In this document: positions 18,811 through 30,752 of the stretch, piece by piece
How positions within the stretch are numbered: position 1 is the stretch's first letter
How the letters are laid out: every line of letters starts with the position of its first letter
Source: Pantoea agglomerans NBRC 102470
GTDB taxonomy: Bacteria > Pseudomonadota > Gammaproteobacteria > Enterobacterales > Enterobacteriaceae
Assembly (NCBI RefSeq): GCF_001598475.1
Contig: NZ_BCZA01000011.1
Coordinates: 62,001-126,000 of the forward strand
Length of the DNA stretch: 64,000 nt
Direction: 5' to 3'
Notes under the pieces: generated by a model
The model's database searches: none
What the model was told of the DNA's origin: nothing
Seen by the model: only the letters and a program-made list of their open reading frames with translations
Program-made: the position numbers and the translations under genes

Positions 18811-19377
18811 TTACAGTTCGTTGAGCGCCATATTCAGCTGCAACACGTTGAGGGTCGGGGTGCCGAGGAATGGCAGCAGCGGACGATGCGTCATCTTATC
18901 AATCAGCGCCTCGACCTGCGGCAACGGCAACTGGCGGCTGGCGGCGATACGCGGTGCCTGCCAAAGGGCGGCCTGTGGCGAAATATCCGGGTCCAGCCCG
19001 CTGGCTGACGCGGTGACCAGTTCAACCGGGACGGCGGCCGGTGCCTGCGGATTCGCGGCCCGCAGCGCAGCGACGCGATCGGCTACCGCTTTGTCCAGCG
19101 CCGGGTTGCTGGCGGCCAGATTGCTGCCCCCTGAGGCCAGCGGATTATAAGGTTTATCACCACTGGCTGAAGGGCGGCCCCAGAAATAGTTGAGCTGGGT
19201 AAAGTTCTGGCCAATCAGCGCCGACCCGCGCGCCACGCCATCCTCCTCCAGCAGCGAGCCGCTGGACTGGGACGGAAACAGCCACTGCCCCAGACCGGTG
19301 GTGAGCAAAGGATAAACCACGCCGGTAATAAGCGTAAGCAGCAACAACAGTAAAATTGCCGGACGTAACTGACTCAT
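18811..19377 (-). CDS. kdpC: K+-transporting ATPase subunit KdpC
   Basis: Single-span subunit that completes the KdpFABC pump and aids ATP/K+ coupling. It has 188 residues (E. coli 190), an N-terminal membrane helix ([20 protein letters not shown]) and a periplasmic domain with the family segments [10 protein letters not shown] and [12 protein letters not shown]. It lies 10 bases after kdpB. Confidence 0.96.
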   Translation of the reverse strand: MSQLRPAILLLLLLTLITGVVYPLLTTGLGQWLFPSQSSGSLLEEDGVARGSALIGQNFTQLNYFWGRPSASGDKPYNPLASGGSNLAASNPALDKAVADRVAALRAANPQAPAAVPVELVTASASGLDPDISPQAALWQAPRIAASRQLPLPQVEALIDKMTHRPLLPFLGTPTLNVLQLNMALNEL

Positions 19378-19387
19378 TTTTCTCTCC

Positions 19388-21432
<2,045 letters not shown>

Positions 21433-21436
<4 letters not shown>

Positions 21437-23121
21437 GAGGATTGTCCCTGAACAAGTTGCAGATGCTCAGCCACCGGGCCCAGCGCCAGAGCAGGAATAA
21501 AGGTCAGTGCACCCACCAGCAGCACCGTGCCGATCAGCAGTCCGATAAACAGCGGACCGTGGGTTGGCAGCGTGCCGTTACCCACCGGCTGCACTTTTTT
21601 CACCGCCATCGCACCGGCAATCGCCATCACCGGAATGATGATGCCGAAGCGGCCCAGCAGCATGCAGGCAGCCAGTAGCAGGTTCCAGAACGGCGTGTTA
21701 GCACTCAGGCCGGCAAAGGCGCTGCCGTTGTTGTTGGCCGCCGAGGAGACCGCGTAGAGCACTTCGCTGAAGCCGTGAATGCCGGGATTGGCCATGGCGC
21801 TGCGTCCGGCGTCGGTCATCATCGCCAGTGCGGTACCGATCAGCACCAGCGCCGGTGTGACCAGAATCGCCAGCGCGGTCATCTTCATCTCCCACACATC
21901 GATTTTTTTGCCCAGGAATTCCGGGGTACGACCGATCATCAGCCCGGCGATAAACACCGCCAGCAGCACAAACAGCAGCATGCCGTAGAGACCGGCACCG
22001 ACGCCGCCAAACACCACTTCGCCCAGTTGCATCAGCCACATCGGCACCATGCCGCCCAGCGCGGTAAAGGAGTCGTGCATGGCATTCACCGCACCGCAGG
22101 AGGCGGCGGTAGTGATAACCGCGAACAGGCTGCTGTTAAGAATGCCAAAGCGCGTCTCTTTACCTTCCATGTTGATGGCGCTGTCAGCACCCATCTGGAG
22201 GAAGTGCGGGTTGCCCTGCAGTTCGGCCCACATGACGACCGATACCGCCGCCACAAACATCAGCGTCATCGCCCACAGCAGCATGTGGCCCTGACGACGG
22301 TCACGCACGCTTTCGCCAAACGCGAAGCAGAGCGCCGCCGGGATCAGGAAGATGCTCAGCATCTGCACCAGGTTAGTCAGCACCGTTGGGTTTTCAAATG
22401 GATGGGAGGAGTTGGCGTTAAAGAAGCCGCCACCGTTGGTGCCCAGCATTTTGATCGCTTCCTGCGACGCCACCGGCCCCATCGACAGCGTCTGCTGCAC
22501 GCCTTCCAGCGTGGAGAAACTGTGATAAGGCGCGAAGTTCTGGATGCTGCCCTGGCTGACAAAGAACAGCGCCATCAGCAGGCTGATAGGCAGTAAGACA
22601 TAGAGCGTGATGCGCGTCAGGTCGCGCCAGGCGTTACCCAGGGTCGCAGAGCTGCGATTAGCGAAGCCACGAATCAATGCAAACGCCACGGCGATACCGG
22701 TCGCGGCTGAGAGGAAATTCTGCACCGTCAGGCCCACCATCTGACTAAAATAGCTCAGGGTGCTTTCGCCGCTGTAGGATTGCCAGTTGGTGTTGGTGAC
22801 GAAGCTCACGGCGGTGTTAAGCGCCAGATGCCAGCTCAGGCCAGGCAGCTGCTGCGGATTCAGCGGCAGCGCGCCCTGCATCAGCAATATTGCCAGCAGC
22901 ACCACGAAACCCAGCGCATTAAACAGCAGAATCGCCAGCAGGTAGTGCGGCCAGCGCATGTCCGATTGTTGCGCGCCCAGCAGTCGCCACAGCGGCGCTT
23001 CCAGGCGGGCAAACACCGGCTTGTCAGCCACTAACGACGCCAGACCCCGTCCGAGCGGCTGCGCCAGCACCATCAGCAGTAGCAGATAGAATGCGATGAG
23101 TAAAAAAGCATTGGCCGCCAT
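21433..23121 (-). CDS. kdpA: K+-transporting ATPase subunit KdpA
   Basis: K+-channel-like subunit of the pump. It has 562 residues (E. coli 557) with about ten membrane helices and selectivity-filter-like repeats such as [10 protein letters not shown] and [18 protein letters not shown]. Its ATG overlaps the kdpF stop (TGATG), and its end overlaps kdpB. Confidence 0.97.
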
Positions 23122-23210
23122 CAGAAGGCCTCCGCATTTAACAGGGCATAGATCAGATAGCCCAGTAACAACACCACCAGCACAATGCCGGTTATTACGC
23201 CCACGCTCAC
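23121..23210 (-). CDS. kdpF: K+-transporting ATPase small subunit KdpF
   Basis: A 29-codon gene with a GTG start and GGAGG five bases upstream. The product has a single membrane helix and ends [13 protein letters not shown]. coli KdpF has 29 residues and ends YLVYALINAEAF. KdpF is a lipid-like stabiliser of the Kdp complex. It is easily missed by length cut-offs. Confidence 0.95.
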   Translation of the reverse strand: MSVGVITGIVLVVLLLGYLIYALLNAEAF

Positions 23211-23257
23211 AGGAACCTCCAGAGGATTGGATTTATGGCTTAGCTTGCGCGGAGGCG

Positions 23258-23310
23258 TATAAAGAAGGGGTTAAAATGCAGCGGGCGGGCGTAAAAATAG
23301 TGTAAAAATG
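23258..23310 (-). promoter_or_regulatory. kdpF promoter with KdpE operator
   Basis: On the minus strand CATTTTTACACTATTTTTAC and the following GCCCGCCCG (23282-23310) closely match the E. coli KdpE site as I remember it (CATTTTTATACTTTTTTTAC then ACCCCGCCCG). A TTTATA -10 box lies downstream at 23258-23263. The site implies that a KdpE protein acts here although no kdpE is adjacent. Confidence 0.75.
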
Positions 23311-23318
23311 GCGAAAAA

Positions 23319-24485
23319 TCAGGCGACTTCCAGCGCCCAGATACGATTGAGATCGACGTTACCCCACAGCGTGCTGTCCTCTGCGCCCACAATGCTGTCG
23401 GTGCAGAAGCTGTCGCCAAGGTCGAGCTCTTCCGGTTTCACTTCACGCTGGGCGTGCAGCGACCAGAAGACATGCACGCAGGGACGCATCAGCGATTTTT
23501 CGCCCGCTTTCACCACCAGCGCCACCCGGCCGGAGGCCAGACGCACCAGCGATCCCACCGGATAGATGCCGATGGTCCGTACGAAGGCGTGCAGCAAGCC
23601 AGGGTCGAAATGGCCGCGCCAGCTCAGCATCTGGTGCATCGCCTCGGCGGGTGTCCAGCCGTTGCGATAGGAGCGGGTCGAAGTGACGGCATCATAGACA
23701 TCGCACACCGCCGCCATGCGGGCGTAGAGCGAAATCGCCTCGCCTTTCAGGCGGTGCGGATAGCCGCTGCCATCATATTTCTCATGATGATGCAGGGTGA
23801 TATCGAGCAGATCGTCATCGGCGTCGGCTTCTATCAGCATCTGCGCACCGACCACCGGATGCTCACGCATCACCCTGAACTCCTCTTCAGTCAACTTGCC
23901 CGCTTTGTTCAGGATCGCCAGCGGCACAGCCGCTTTGCCGACATCATGCAGTAAACCGCCCATGCCCACCCGACGCAGCTCCTGCTCATCCAGCCCGAGT
24001 TTTTTACCCAGCGCAATCATCAGCCCGCAGACCGCCATGGAGTGCAGATAGGTGTAGTCATCATGATTTTTCAGTCGCGCCACGCTCAGCATGGCGGAGG
24101 GTTCACGCGTGATCGATCCGGCGATTTCATCCACCAGATCCATCATATAATCGAGCTTCAGGCCGTTGCCCAGCCGCGCTTCATTGAACATCGCCAGCAC
24201 TTTCGGTTTGCCCTGCAAAAAGATCTGCTGTGCCTGATCCAGTTCCTGGAAAAACGGGGTGCGGCCAATGGTTCTCTTCGCGACCGTGGAGGCGATCGGC
24301 GCCTGCACCGATCGATCGAGGTCGATCCAGAGCTGGCGGATCCCTTCAGTGCGAAGCATGGCGATTTGTCGGGGATCGGTGATCAGCATCTCATTATGAA
24401 TGCGCTGGTCTTTTATCCACCAGACCTCCAGCTTGTGGATAAACATCCCTGGGCGCAATTCATCAATGGTAATCAGCTTTATCAC
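23319..24485 (-). CDS. HD-GYP domain protein, probable c-di-GMP phosphodiesterase
   Basis: 388 residues with a GTG start. An N-terminal DUF3391-like domain (about 1-130, start LITIDELRPGMFIHKL) is followed by the HD-GYP domain: HS near residue 148, HDVGKAAVP near 180, EHPVVGAQ near 207, HHHEKYDGSGYPHRLKGE near 230-246, and DVYDAVTSTRSYRNG. All metal and GYP residues are present, so it is probably active in degrading cyclic di-GMP and controlling motility or adhesion. It has no membrane segment. It lies downstream of the kdp promoter but is oriented away from it and is its own unit. Confidence 0.9.
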   Translation of the reverse strand: MIKLITIDELRPGMFIHKLEVWWIKDQRIHNEMLITDPRQIAMLRTEGIRQLWIDLDRSVQAPIASTVAKRTIGRTPFFQELDQAQQIFLQGKPKVLAMFNEARLGNGLKLDYMMDLVDEIAGSITREPSAMLSVARLKNHDDYTYLHSMAVCGLMIALGKKLGLDEQELRRVGMGGLLHDVGKAAVPLAILNKAGKLTEEEFRVMREHPVVGAQMLIEADADDDLLDITLHHHEKYDGSGYPHRLKGEAISLYARMAAVCDVYDAVTSTRSYRNGWTPAEAMHQMLSWRGHFDPGLLHAFVRTIGIYPVGSLVRLASGRVALVVKAGEKSLMRPCVHVFWSLHAQREVKPEELDLGDSFCTDSIVGAEDSTLWGNVDLNRIWALEVA

Positions 24486-24644
24486 GCTATCACTCTTTAA
24501 TATCAGCGGGTGGTAAGGTGATATCGGCAGCCGGACAAATTTTCTTCAGGCTGTTTTGTGCGAAGGTGAGGGTCTGGTGAGTGGTCAGAGGAGAGGCGTC
24601 CTGCCTCGCCCCCGTTTCAGCAGGGGGTTAAGGCGCCGCTGTGG

Positions 24645-25601
24645 TTACACTACCCGGGTCAGCACCGGCTCACCACGGGCAAACGCCAGCATATTCTCAA
24701 AGACCAGGTCAGCCATCGCCGCCATGGTTTCGCGGGTGCTGCTGGCGATATGCGGCGTGATCACCACATTGTCGCGCTGGCGCAGTGCGTCAGGCACCTG
24801 CGGCTCCTGTTCAAACACATCCAGCCCGGCACCGGCGATCTGCCCGGTTTCCAGCGCATCCACCAGCGACTGCTGATCCACCACGCTGCCGCGCGCAATG
24901 TTAATCAGATAGCCCTGCGGTCCCAGCGCCTGCAGCACTTCCGCATTGATAATGTGGCGCGTCGCGGCACCGCCCGGCAGGGTCAGCACCAGAAAATCGG
25001 CCTGCTGCGCCAGCGCCACCAGGCTCTCATGACGGGTGTAGGGCACATCGGGGCGTGAACGCGGGTTGTAATAGTGAATCGCCATATCAAACGCCTGCGC
25101 GCGCCTTGCTACCGCCTGACCGATATTGCCCAGCCCGACGATACCGCACACCTTGCCACCGATTTTGCTGCTCAGCGGAAAGCGGCCCTGCGTCCAGTGA
25201 CCGGCGCGTGTGAAGCGATCGGCCTCGCTGATGCGGCGCGCCACATCCAGCAGCAGCGCCATCCCCAGATCGGCGACGCAATCATTGAGCACCTCCGGCG
25301 TGTTGGTCACCACAATGCCGCGCGACCGGGCGGCTTCCGTATCGATGCTGTCATAACCGACGCCGTTACTGCAGATCGCTTTCAGGTTTGGCAGCGCGGC
25401 GATCAGCGCGGCCGGTGCGCCCATCACCGCGTTGCCGCTGGTGACCAGCATGTCGATATCTGCGCCCTGCTCAGCCAGAAAGGCTGCCTCATCTTCCGCC
25501 TCCCACAGCCGGAACGCGGTGAACGTCTTTTCAATGTTCTCTATCAGCTGCGGTGGCAGGAATTTCCCTCTGATCAGCACCTTACATTGCTTTAATGCCA
25601 T
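24645..25601 (-). CDS. 2-hydroxyacid dehydrogenase (GhrB/2-ketogluconate reductase-like)
   Basis: 318 residues from the ATG at 25601 (AGGAG 8 bases upstream). It is an NAD(P)-dependent D-2-hydroxyacid dehydrogenase: nucleotide motif GLGNIGQAVA near residue 154, followed by a basic YNPRSR that favours NADPH; catalytic Arg in INIARGSVVD, Glu in DVFEQEP, and His in TPHIAS. Its start overlaps the end of an organic-anion MFS gene by 20 bases, so the two form an operon that would import a sugar acid and reduce its 2-keto form. 2-Ketogluconate or glyoxylate/hydroxypyruvate are reasonable substrates, but this is inference. Confidence 0.88.
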   Translation of the reverse strand: MALKQCKVLIRGKFLPPQLIENIEKTFTAFRLWEAEDEAAFLAEQGADIDMLVTSGNAVMGAPAALIAALPNLKAICSNGVGYDSIDTEAARSRGIVVTNTPEVLNDCVADLGMALLLDVARRISEADRFTRAGHWTQGRFPLSSKIGGKVCGIVGLGNIGQAVARRAQAFDMAIHYYNPRSRPDVPYTRHESLVALAQQADFLVLTLPGGAATRHIINAEVLQALGPQGYLINIARGSVVDQQSLVDALETGQIAGAGLDVFEQEPQVPDALRQRDNVVITPHIASSTRETMAAMADLVFENMLAFARGEPVLTRVV

Positions 25602-26973
25602 CTTCTTTCTCCTGATTGTTATAGGATGCCGGGCGATCGCTCTCTTCACCAACGCGTTCAATCGGCCCCATCACCAGCAGGAACAGCAGGGCCGCTACCA
25701 CGCAGTGTGCCGCCACAAACGCCAGCCCGATGCTGTAGCTGCCGGTCAGACCGACGATGATGCCGAACAGCAGCGGCGTGGTGAAACCGGCAATATTGCC
25801 GATGCCGTTAAAAATGGAACCTGCCAGGCCCACCGCCTCTTTGGGTGCGGTGTCGCTGATCACCGTCCAGGTGCCTGCCCCGGCCGCTATGCCTTTACCG
25901 AAAAAGGCGAAGGACATAATGGCGATAATGCCGCTATTGCCCGGAATGATCGCCGCCAGCACCAGACTGGACGCCATCAGCATGCCGACGATATAGGGCG
26001 TTTTACGCGCCCAGGAGACGCTCCAGCCCCGGGCGATTAACTTGTCTGACAGGTAGCCGCCGCTGATCCCGCCCAGAAAACCAAACAGCGCCGGAGCAAC
26101 GGTGGCGAAGCCCGCCTCCATGATGTTCATGCCGCGCGCCTGCACCAGATAGATCGGAAACCAGGTAATAAAGAAGTAGCTGAGCGCGATGATGCAGTAC
26201 TGACCGAGATAGGCGCACCAGAGCATGCGATTAGTGAGCAGCTTTCTGAACATCGCTTTACTGACCGGTGGCCGCGCTTTCAGCGTCTGCGCCGAGTCGA
26301 TATCCACCAGCGCACCACCGTCAACGATGTGGCGCAGTTCACTCTCTGACACGCCAGGGTGATTGCGCGGCTCGCGCATCCAGGCAGCCCAGACAAACAC
26401 CGCCAGCAGGCCGATGCCGCCCAGCACAAAGAACGGCCACTCCCAGCCAAAGCGCGACACCAGCCAGCCTGACAGCGGCGAGAAGATGGCGACGGCAAAA
26501 TATTGCGCCGAGCTGAACAGCGATGAAGCCCGTCCCCGCTCTGCGCCAGGGAACCACATAATCACCACGCGCGCATTGGCGGGAAAGCTGGGTGCCTCGA
26601 TCAATCCCAGCATAAAGCGCAGACCAAACATCAGCATCAGCGCGCCGGTCATGCCGCTGGAGAACTCGCCAACGAATCCCATCGCCAGCGTCGAGACTGA
26701 CCAGAGCGCCAGCGTGACGCCATACACTTTTTTAGCCCCGAAGCGATCTAGAAACAGCCCGCCGGGGATCTGACCGATAACGTAGGCCCAGCTGAAGGCA
26801 GAGAGGATCAATCCCAGCTGGATCGCTGACAGGCCGAACTCCTCTTTGATTGCCGATCCGGAGATCGAGAGGATCGAACGGTCGGCATAAGCCACGACCG
26901 ACAGAAAGAGGATCAGGCAGAGGATCCAGATGCGCACATGAGACGTCCGGTGAGTCATTTGGTCTTTAAGCAT
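25582..26973 (-). CDS. MFS anion:cation symporter (sugar-acid transporter)
   Basis: 463 residues with 12 membrane helices, of the ACS family (GudP/GarP/ExuT/DgoT type). Signature segments are ADRSILSISGSAIKEEFGLS in helix 1, GGLFLDRFGAKKVYG in loop 2-3, and LGLIEAPSFPANARVVIMWF. AAGGA lies 9 bases before the ATG. Its coupling to the hydroxyacid dehydrogenase suggests uptake of an aldonate, ketoaldonate or related acid. Confidence 0.88.
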   Translation of the reverse strand: MLKDQMTHRTSHVRIWILCLILFLSVVAYADRSILSISGSAIKEEFGLSAIQLGLILSAFSWAYVIGQIPGGLFLDRFGAKKVYGVTLALWSVSTLAMGFVGEFSSGMTGALMLMFGLRFMLGLIEAPSFPANARVVIMWFPGAERGRASSLFSSAQYFAVAIFSPLSGWLVSRFGWEWPFFVLGGIGLLAVFVWAAWMREPRNHPGVSESELRHIVDGGALVDIDSAQTLKARPPVSKAMFRKLLTNRMLWCAYLGQYCIIALSYFFITWFPIYLVQARGMNIMEAGFATVAPALFGFLGGISGGYLSDKLIARGWSVSWARKTPYIVGMLMASSLVLAAIIPGNSGIIAIMSFAFFGKGIAAGAGTWTVISDTAPKEAVGLAGSIFNGIGNIAGFTTPLLFGIIVGLTGSYSIGLAFVAAHCVVAALLFLLVMGPIERVGEESDRPASYNNQEKEDGIKAM

Positions 26974-27393
26974 GAGCTGAATTCCTTAAAAAGCGGCAGG
27001 TTGCGCCACGAGGTTTTTTTCAGGAATAACGCTGAGATTTCCCGCTTAAGGAAATATAGATAGGAGGCTAACGATGGATCATTGTGCGGATGTTGAGATC
27101 GTCAGGCCCGATTCAACGGTTTTCTGACAACCACCACAAAGGCCAGTGCGATGCTGCACAAAAGCGCAAAAAGCCGCGGCTGACTGCCGCAGAGTGTGCG
27201 CCACGTCGAGGATTTCATCGGCGCTGGCAGCTATGACGCGGCGATTTTACGGCAAAGTGTGGCGGCGCTAGCAAGAGTGAAAAGGGCCGGTTGTCAAACC
27301 CGGCGACTGTTCATAAGCTGCAAATGATAATCTTTGTCCATTTTTATAATAAATGAAAAATCTATTCCACTTAGTTAACCTCGGGAGTCTGCA
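26974..27393. other. Intergenic region with tiny ORF behind a perfect Shine-Dalgarno
   Basis: 420 bases between a divergent MFS gene and a solute-binding protein gene. At 27074-27127 (plus), AGGAGG lies six bases before an ATG that opens only 17 codons (MDHCADVEIVRPDSTVF). Further on, about 27173-27330 stays open in one frame without a start (reads VEDFIGAGSYDAAILRQ). This may be the remains of a regulator gene. An AT-rich promoter-like stretch lies at about 27325-27365. Confidence 0.3.
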
Positions 27394-28311
27394 ATGAAAA
27401 AACGTGCATGGGCAATACTCTGTCTGCTCTCTCTTTCCACGTCGGCGCTGGCAGAGAAGATTGGCGTCTCAATGGCCTATTTCGACCAGAACTTTCTGAC
27501 CATTATCCGCCAGTCGATCGAGAAAGAGGCCAAAGCGCGTCAGCTGGATGCGCAGTTCGAAGATGCACGCGGCGACGTGGGCCGTCAGACCGATCAGGTG
27601 CAGAGCTTTATCAGTTCCGGGGTGGACGCGATTATCGTCGATCCGGTCGACTCCGCCAGCACCCCTGCCCTGACCAGGCTGGCGCAGCAGGCTCACATTC
27701 CGCTGGTCTACGTTAACCGCACGCCGGGCGATAAAACCCTGCCGCCGGGCGTGGTGTTTGTCGGCTCTGACGAACGCGAATCGGGCACGTTGCAGATGGA
27801 AGCGCTGGCGAAGCAGGCGGGTTATCGTGGCAAGGTCGCCATTATCATCGGTAACCTCAGCGATGCGGGTGCGCTGCAGCGCACCAAAGATGTGGAGCAG
27901 GTGGTGGCAAAGTATCCCGACATGAAAGTGGTGCTGAAGCAGACCGCCAACTATTCGCGTAATGAGGGCATGGATTTAATGCTCAACTGGCTGTCGAACG
28001 GGGAAGAGATCGATATTGTCGCCGCCAACAACGACGAAATGGCGATTGGCGCAACCATGGCAATTGCCCAGGCGAAACCGAAGAAAACCATTCTGGTGGG
28101 CGGCATTGATGCCACGCCGGATGGCCTGAAAGCCCTGGCAAGCGGCAAACTGGCCGTCACCGTATTCCAGGATGCCGTGGGTCAGGGCAAAAAATCGGTC
28201 GAGGTGGCGCAGCAGATGATCAAAGGGGAAAAAGTCGATTCCCACCAGTGGATCCCGTTTGAACTGGTAACGCAGCAGAACATGCAGCAATACAGCAATA
28301 AAAATCCGTAA
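27394..28311 (+). CDS. Periplasmic sugar-binding protein (Peripl_BP_4), orphan
   Basis: 305 residues. A Sec signal peptide (ends STSALA, then EKIGV) is followed by a ribose/inositol-type binding fold: SMAYFDQNFLTIIRQS, GVDAIIVDPVDS, IPLVYVNRTPG, AANNDEMAIGA, VGGIDATPDGL. The ligand is probably a sugar or polyol of the RbsB/rhizopine-binding class. No ABC permease or ATPase is next to it, so it must serve a distant transporter or a sensor. Confidence 0.87.
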   Translation: MKKRAWAILCLLSLSTSALAEKIGVSMAYFDQNFLTIIRQSIEKEAKARQLDAQFEDARGDVGRQTDQVQSFISSGVDAIIVDPVDSASTPALTRLAQQAHIPLVYVNRTPGDKTLPPGVVFVGSDERESGTLQMEALAKQAGYRGKVAIIIGNLSDAGALQRTKDVEQVVAKYPDMKVVLKQTANYSRNEGMDLMLNWLSNGEEIDIVAANNDEMAIGATMAIAQAKPKKTILVGGIDATPDGLKALASGKLAVTVFQDAVGQGKKSVEVAQQMIKGEKVDSHQWIPFELVTQQNMQQYSNKNP

Positions 28312-28316
28312 TGAAA

Positions 28317-28343
28317 AGCGGAGCGGCAGCGCTGCCGCTCCGG
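28317..28343. terminator. Bidirectional hairpin between convergent genes
   Basis: A perfect 20-base palindrome, GAGCGGCAGC/GCTGCCGCTC (28321-28340), flanked by C and G, lies between the plus-strand binding protein and the minus-strand acetyltransferase. There is no T run, so its strength is uncertain. Confidence 0.55.
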
Positions 28344-28346
28344 TTA

Positions 28347-28847
28347 TCACTTCTCGTGCAGCAGTTTCGCCATCATCACCACATCGCGCAGCTGACCGTC
28401 GCGCAGGGCGGCCTGGCGCATCACCCCTTCACGCTCAAAGCCCAGCCGCTCATAGAGCCGCAGCGCCCTTTCGTTGTCGTGAAACACCTCCAGCTCCATA
28501 CGCGTAATCCCCAGCCAGTTACGGGAATAGTCGAGCGCGGTGCGGATCAGGCGCTCACCGACGCCGCGACCGGCGTAATCGGGATGCACGCCCAGCCCAA
28601 AGCTGATGCAGTGGCGGGTGCGCGGCTTGTTATCCACAAACAGCGTCAGCTCACCGGCCAGCACGCCCTCGATCTCCGCGACAAAGGCGATAAACCCCTC
28701 AGCATCCATTCTGGCGATTTTTTTCTCCCAGGTGGCAACGCTGGGAAACGGCAGCTGCAGCGTCCAGGGATAGACATCGGGATGACTGTAGAGTCGCTGA
28801 TAGGCGGCGGCATCCTGCGGTTCCCGTGCCCGAATAATGATTTCCAT
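28347..28847 (-). CDS. GNAT-family N-acetyltransferase (YhhY-like)
   Basis: 166 residues from the ATG at 28847 (AAAAGGAG upstream). GNAT motif A is HPDYAGRGVGERLIRTAL (acetyl-CoA loop Q/RxxGxG/A), and motif B is NERALRLYERLGFEREG. It resembles E. coli YhhY, an amino-acid N-acetyltransferase, over its whole length. The substrate is not certain. Confidence 0.85.
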   Translation of the reverse strand: MEIIIRAREPQDAAAYQRLYSHPDVYPWTLQLPFPSVATWEKKIARMDAEGFIAFVAEIEGVLAGELTLFVDNKPRTRHCISFGLGVHPDYAGRGVGERLIRTALDYSRNWLGITRMELEVFHDNERALRLYERLGFEREGVMRQAALRDGQLRDVVMMAKLLHEK

Positions 28848-28919
28848 ATTTTCTCCTTTTAGCCGAACGGGGTTCATGCACTAAGCTGTAGCTCTTTACC
28901 GGACGGAAAGAGTATCGCT

Positions 28920-30752
28920 ATGTTGTATCGCCGTTTTGAGCGTTTTATCAATATTTTTCATGACGCGCCCACCGACTCGCCCCCCTCAACGGTCTGGTCG
29001 TTTTACCTCTACTATCTGCGGCAGGTCTGGCCGAGTTTCGCGGCACTGCTGGTAGTGGGACTGGCGTCAGCCCTGATTGAAGTGTCGCTGTTCAGCTATC
29101 TGAGCCGCATTATCGACATGGTCAATCACTCCACGCCCGCCACCCTGTTTCGGGATAACTGGCCGATACTGCTGTGGATGGGGGCGGTGGCGCTGATTCT
29201 GCGGCCGATTTTTATCGCCCTGCACGACATGCTGGTGCATCAGAGCATCAGTCCGAGCATGACCAGCATGATCCGCTGGCAGAATCACAACTACGTGCTG
29301 CGCCAGAGCCTCAATTTCTTCCAGAACGATTTCGCGGGTCGCATCGCCCAGCGCATTATGCTGACCGGCAGTTCACTGCGCGATTCCGCGGTGCAGCTGG
29401 TGGATGCCATCTGGCACGTGCTGATCTACGCGGTAACCTCACTGGTGCTGTTTGCCGGTGCCGACTGGCGGCTGATGATCCCGCTGATTCTGTGGATGGT
29501 GGCCTACAGCGCCTCGCTGCGTTTCTTTGTGCCGCGCGTTAAAGCGCGTTCGGTGGTCTCCTCAGAGTCGCGATCTAAGCTGATGGGCACCATTGTCGAT
29601 GGTTATACCAACATCGCCACCATCAAGCTGTTCGCCCACAGCGATCTGGAAAGGCAGTATGCGCGTGAGGCGATTCAGGAGCAGACCGAAAAAACCCAGA
29701 ACGCCGGCCGCATGGTCACCAGCATGGATCTGACCCTGTCGGCGCTGAACGGCCTGCTGATTGTCTCGACCTCCGGGCTGGCGCTGTGGTTATGGAGCCA
29801 GTCGCTGATTAGCGTCGGGGCGATTGCACTGGCGACCGGTCTGGTGATCCGCCTGGTGAATATGTCCGGCTGGATCATGTGGGTGGTCAACGGCATTTTC
29901 GAAAATATTGGTACGGTACAGGATGGCCTGAAAACCATCGCGCAGCCGCTGAGCGTGCAGGATGCGCCGCAGGCGAAGCAGCTTAAGGTGACGCGCGGCA
30001 ACATCCGTTTTGAGGATGTGCGCTTCGATTATGGCGGTGGCCGTCAGGTGATTAACGGCTTTAACCTCGACATCAAACCTGGCGAGAAGATTGGGCTGAT
30101 TGGTCCCTCGGGTGCCGGTAAATCGACGCTGGTGAACCTGCTGCTGCGCCTCTATGACCTGAACGCGGGGCGGATTGTGATCGACGATCAGGATATCGCC
30201 GCCGTGACGCAGGAGAGCCTGCGCAGCCAGATTGGTATGATTACGCAGGACACCTCGCTGCTGCACCGCTCAATCCGTGAAAACCTGCTGTATGGTCGTC
30301 CCGACGCCAGCGAAGAGGAGCTGCAGCTTGCGATTCACCGCGCCCGCGCCGATGAGTTTATCCCGCTGCTCTCCGACTCGCTGGGTCGCACCGGGCTGGA
30401 TGCGCACGTGGGCGAGCGCGGCGTGAAACTGTCGGGCGGTCAGCGTCAGCGTGTGGCGATAGCCCGCGTGCTGCTGAAGGATGCGCCGGTTCTGATCATG
30501 GATGAGGCCACCTCGGCGCTCGACTCCGAAGTGGAAGCGGCGATTCAGGAGAGCCTGGAGTCACTGATGCAGGGTAAAACCGTTATCGCCATCGCGCACC
30601 GCCTGTCGACCATCGCGAAGATGGATCGGCTGGTGGTGCTGGATAAAGGCGGCATTGCCGAGATGGGCAGCCATCACGAGCTGCTGGCGCAAAACGGCCT
30701 CTATGCCCGGCTGTGGCAGCATCAGACCGGCGGTTTTGTCGGCATCGATTAA
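28920..30752 (+). CDS. ABC exporter, fused permease-ATPase
   Basis: 610 residues: six membrane helices (about 35-330), then a nucleotide-binding domain with Walker A GPSGAGKST (near 395), the signature LSGGQRQR (near 504), Walker B VLIMDEATSALD (near 525) and the H-loop AIAHRLST. It is of MsbA/LmrA half-transporter type. It has no N-terminal C39 peptidase domain, so it is not a double-glycine peptide exporter. Cargo unknown. Its stop overlaps the convergent gene by 4 bases. Confidence 0.92.
   Translation: MLYRRFERFINIFHDAPTDSPPSTVWSFYLYYLRQVWPSFAALLVVGLASALIEVSLFSYLSRIIDMVNHSTPATLFRDNWPILLWMGAVALILRPIFIALHDMLVHQSISPSMTSMIRWQNHNYVLRQSLNFFQNDFAGRIAQRIMLTGSSLRDSAVQLVDAIWHVLIYAVTSLVLFAGADWRLMIPLILWMVAYSASLRFFVPRVKARSVVSSESRSKLMGTIVDGYTNIATIKLFAHSDLERQYAREAIQEQTEKTQNAGRMVTSMDLTLSALNGLLIVSTSGLALWLWSQSLISVGAIALATGLVIRLVNMSGWIMWVVNGIFENIGTVQDGLKTIAQPLSVQDAPQAKQLKVTRGNIRFEDVRFDYGGGRQVINGFNLDIKPGEKIGLIGPSGAGKSTLVNLLLRLYDLNAGRIVIDDQDIAAVTQESLRSQIGMITQDTSLLHRSIRENLLYGRPDASEEELQLAIHRARADEFIPLLSDSLGRTGLDAHVGERGVKLSGGQRQRVAIARVLLKDAPVLIMDEATSALDSEVEAAIQESLESLMQGKTVIAIAHRLSTIAKMDRLVVLDKGGIAEMGSHHELLAQNGLYARLWQHQTGGFVGID

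Noticed and set aside
28920..30752. ABC transporter as the exporter of the microcin-like peptide
   Set aside because: It lacks the N-terminal C39 peptidase domain needed to cut double-glycine leaders and is 28 kb away.
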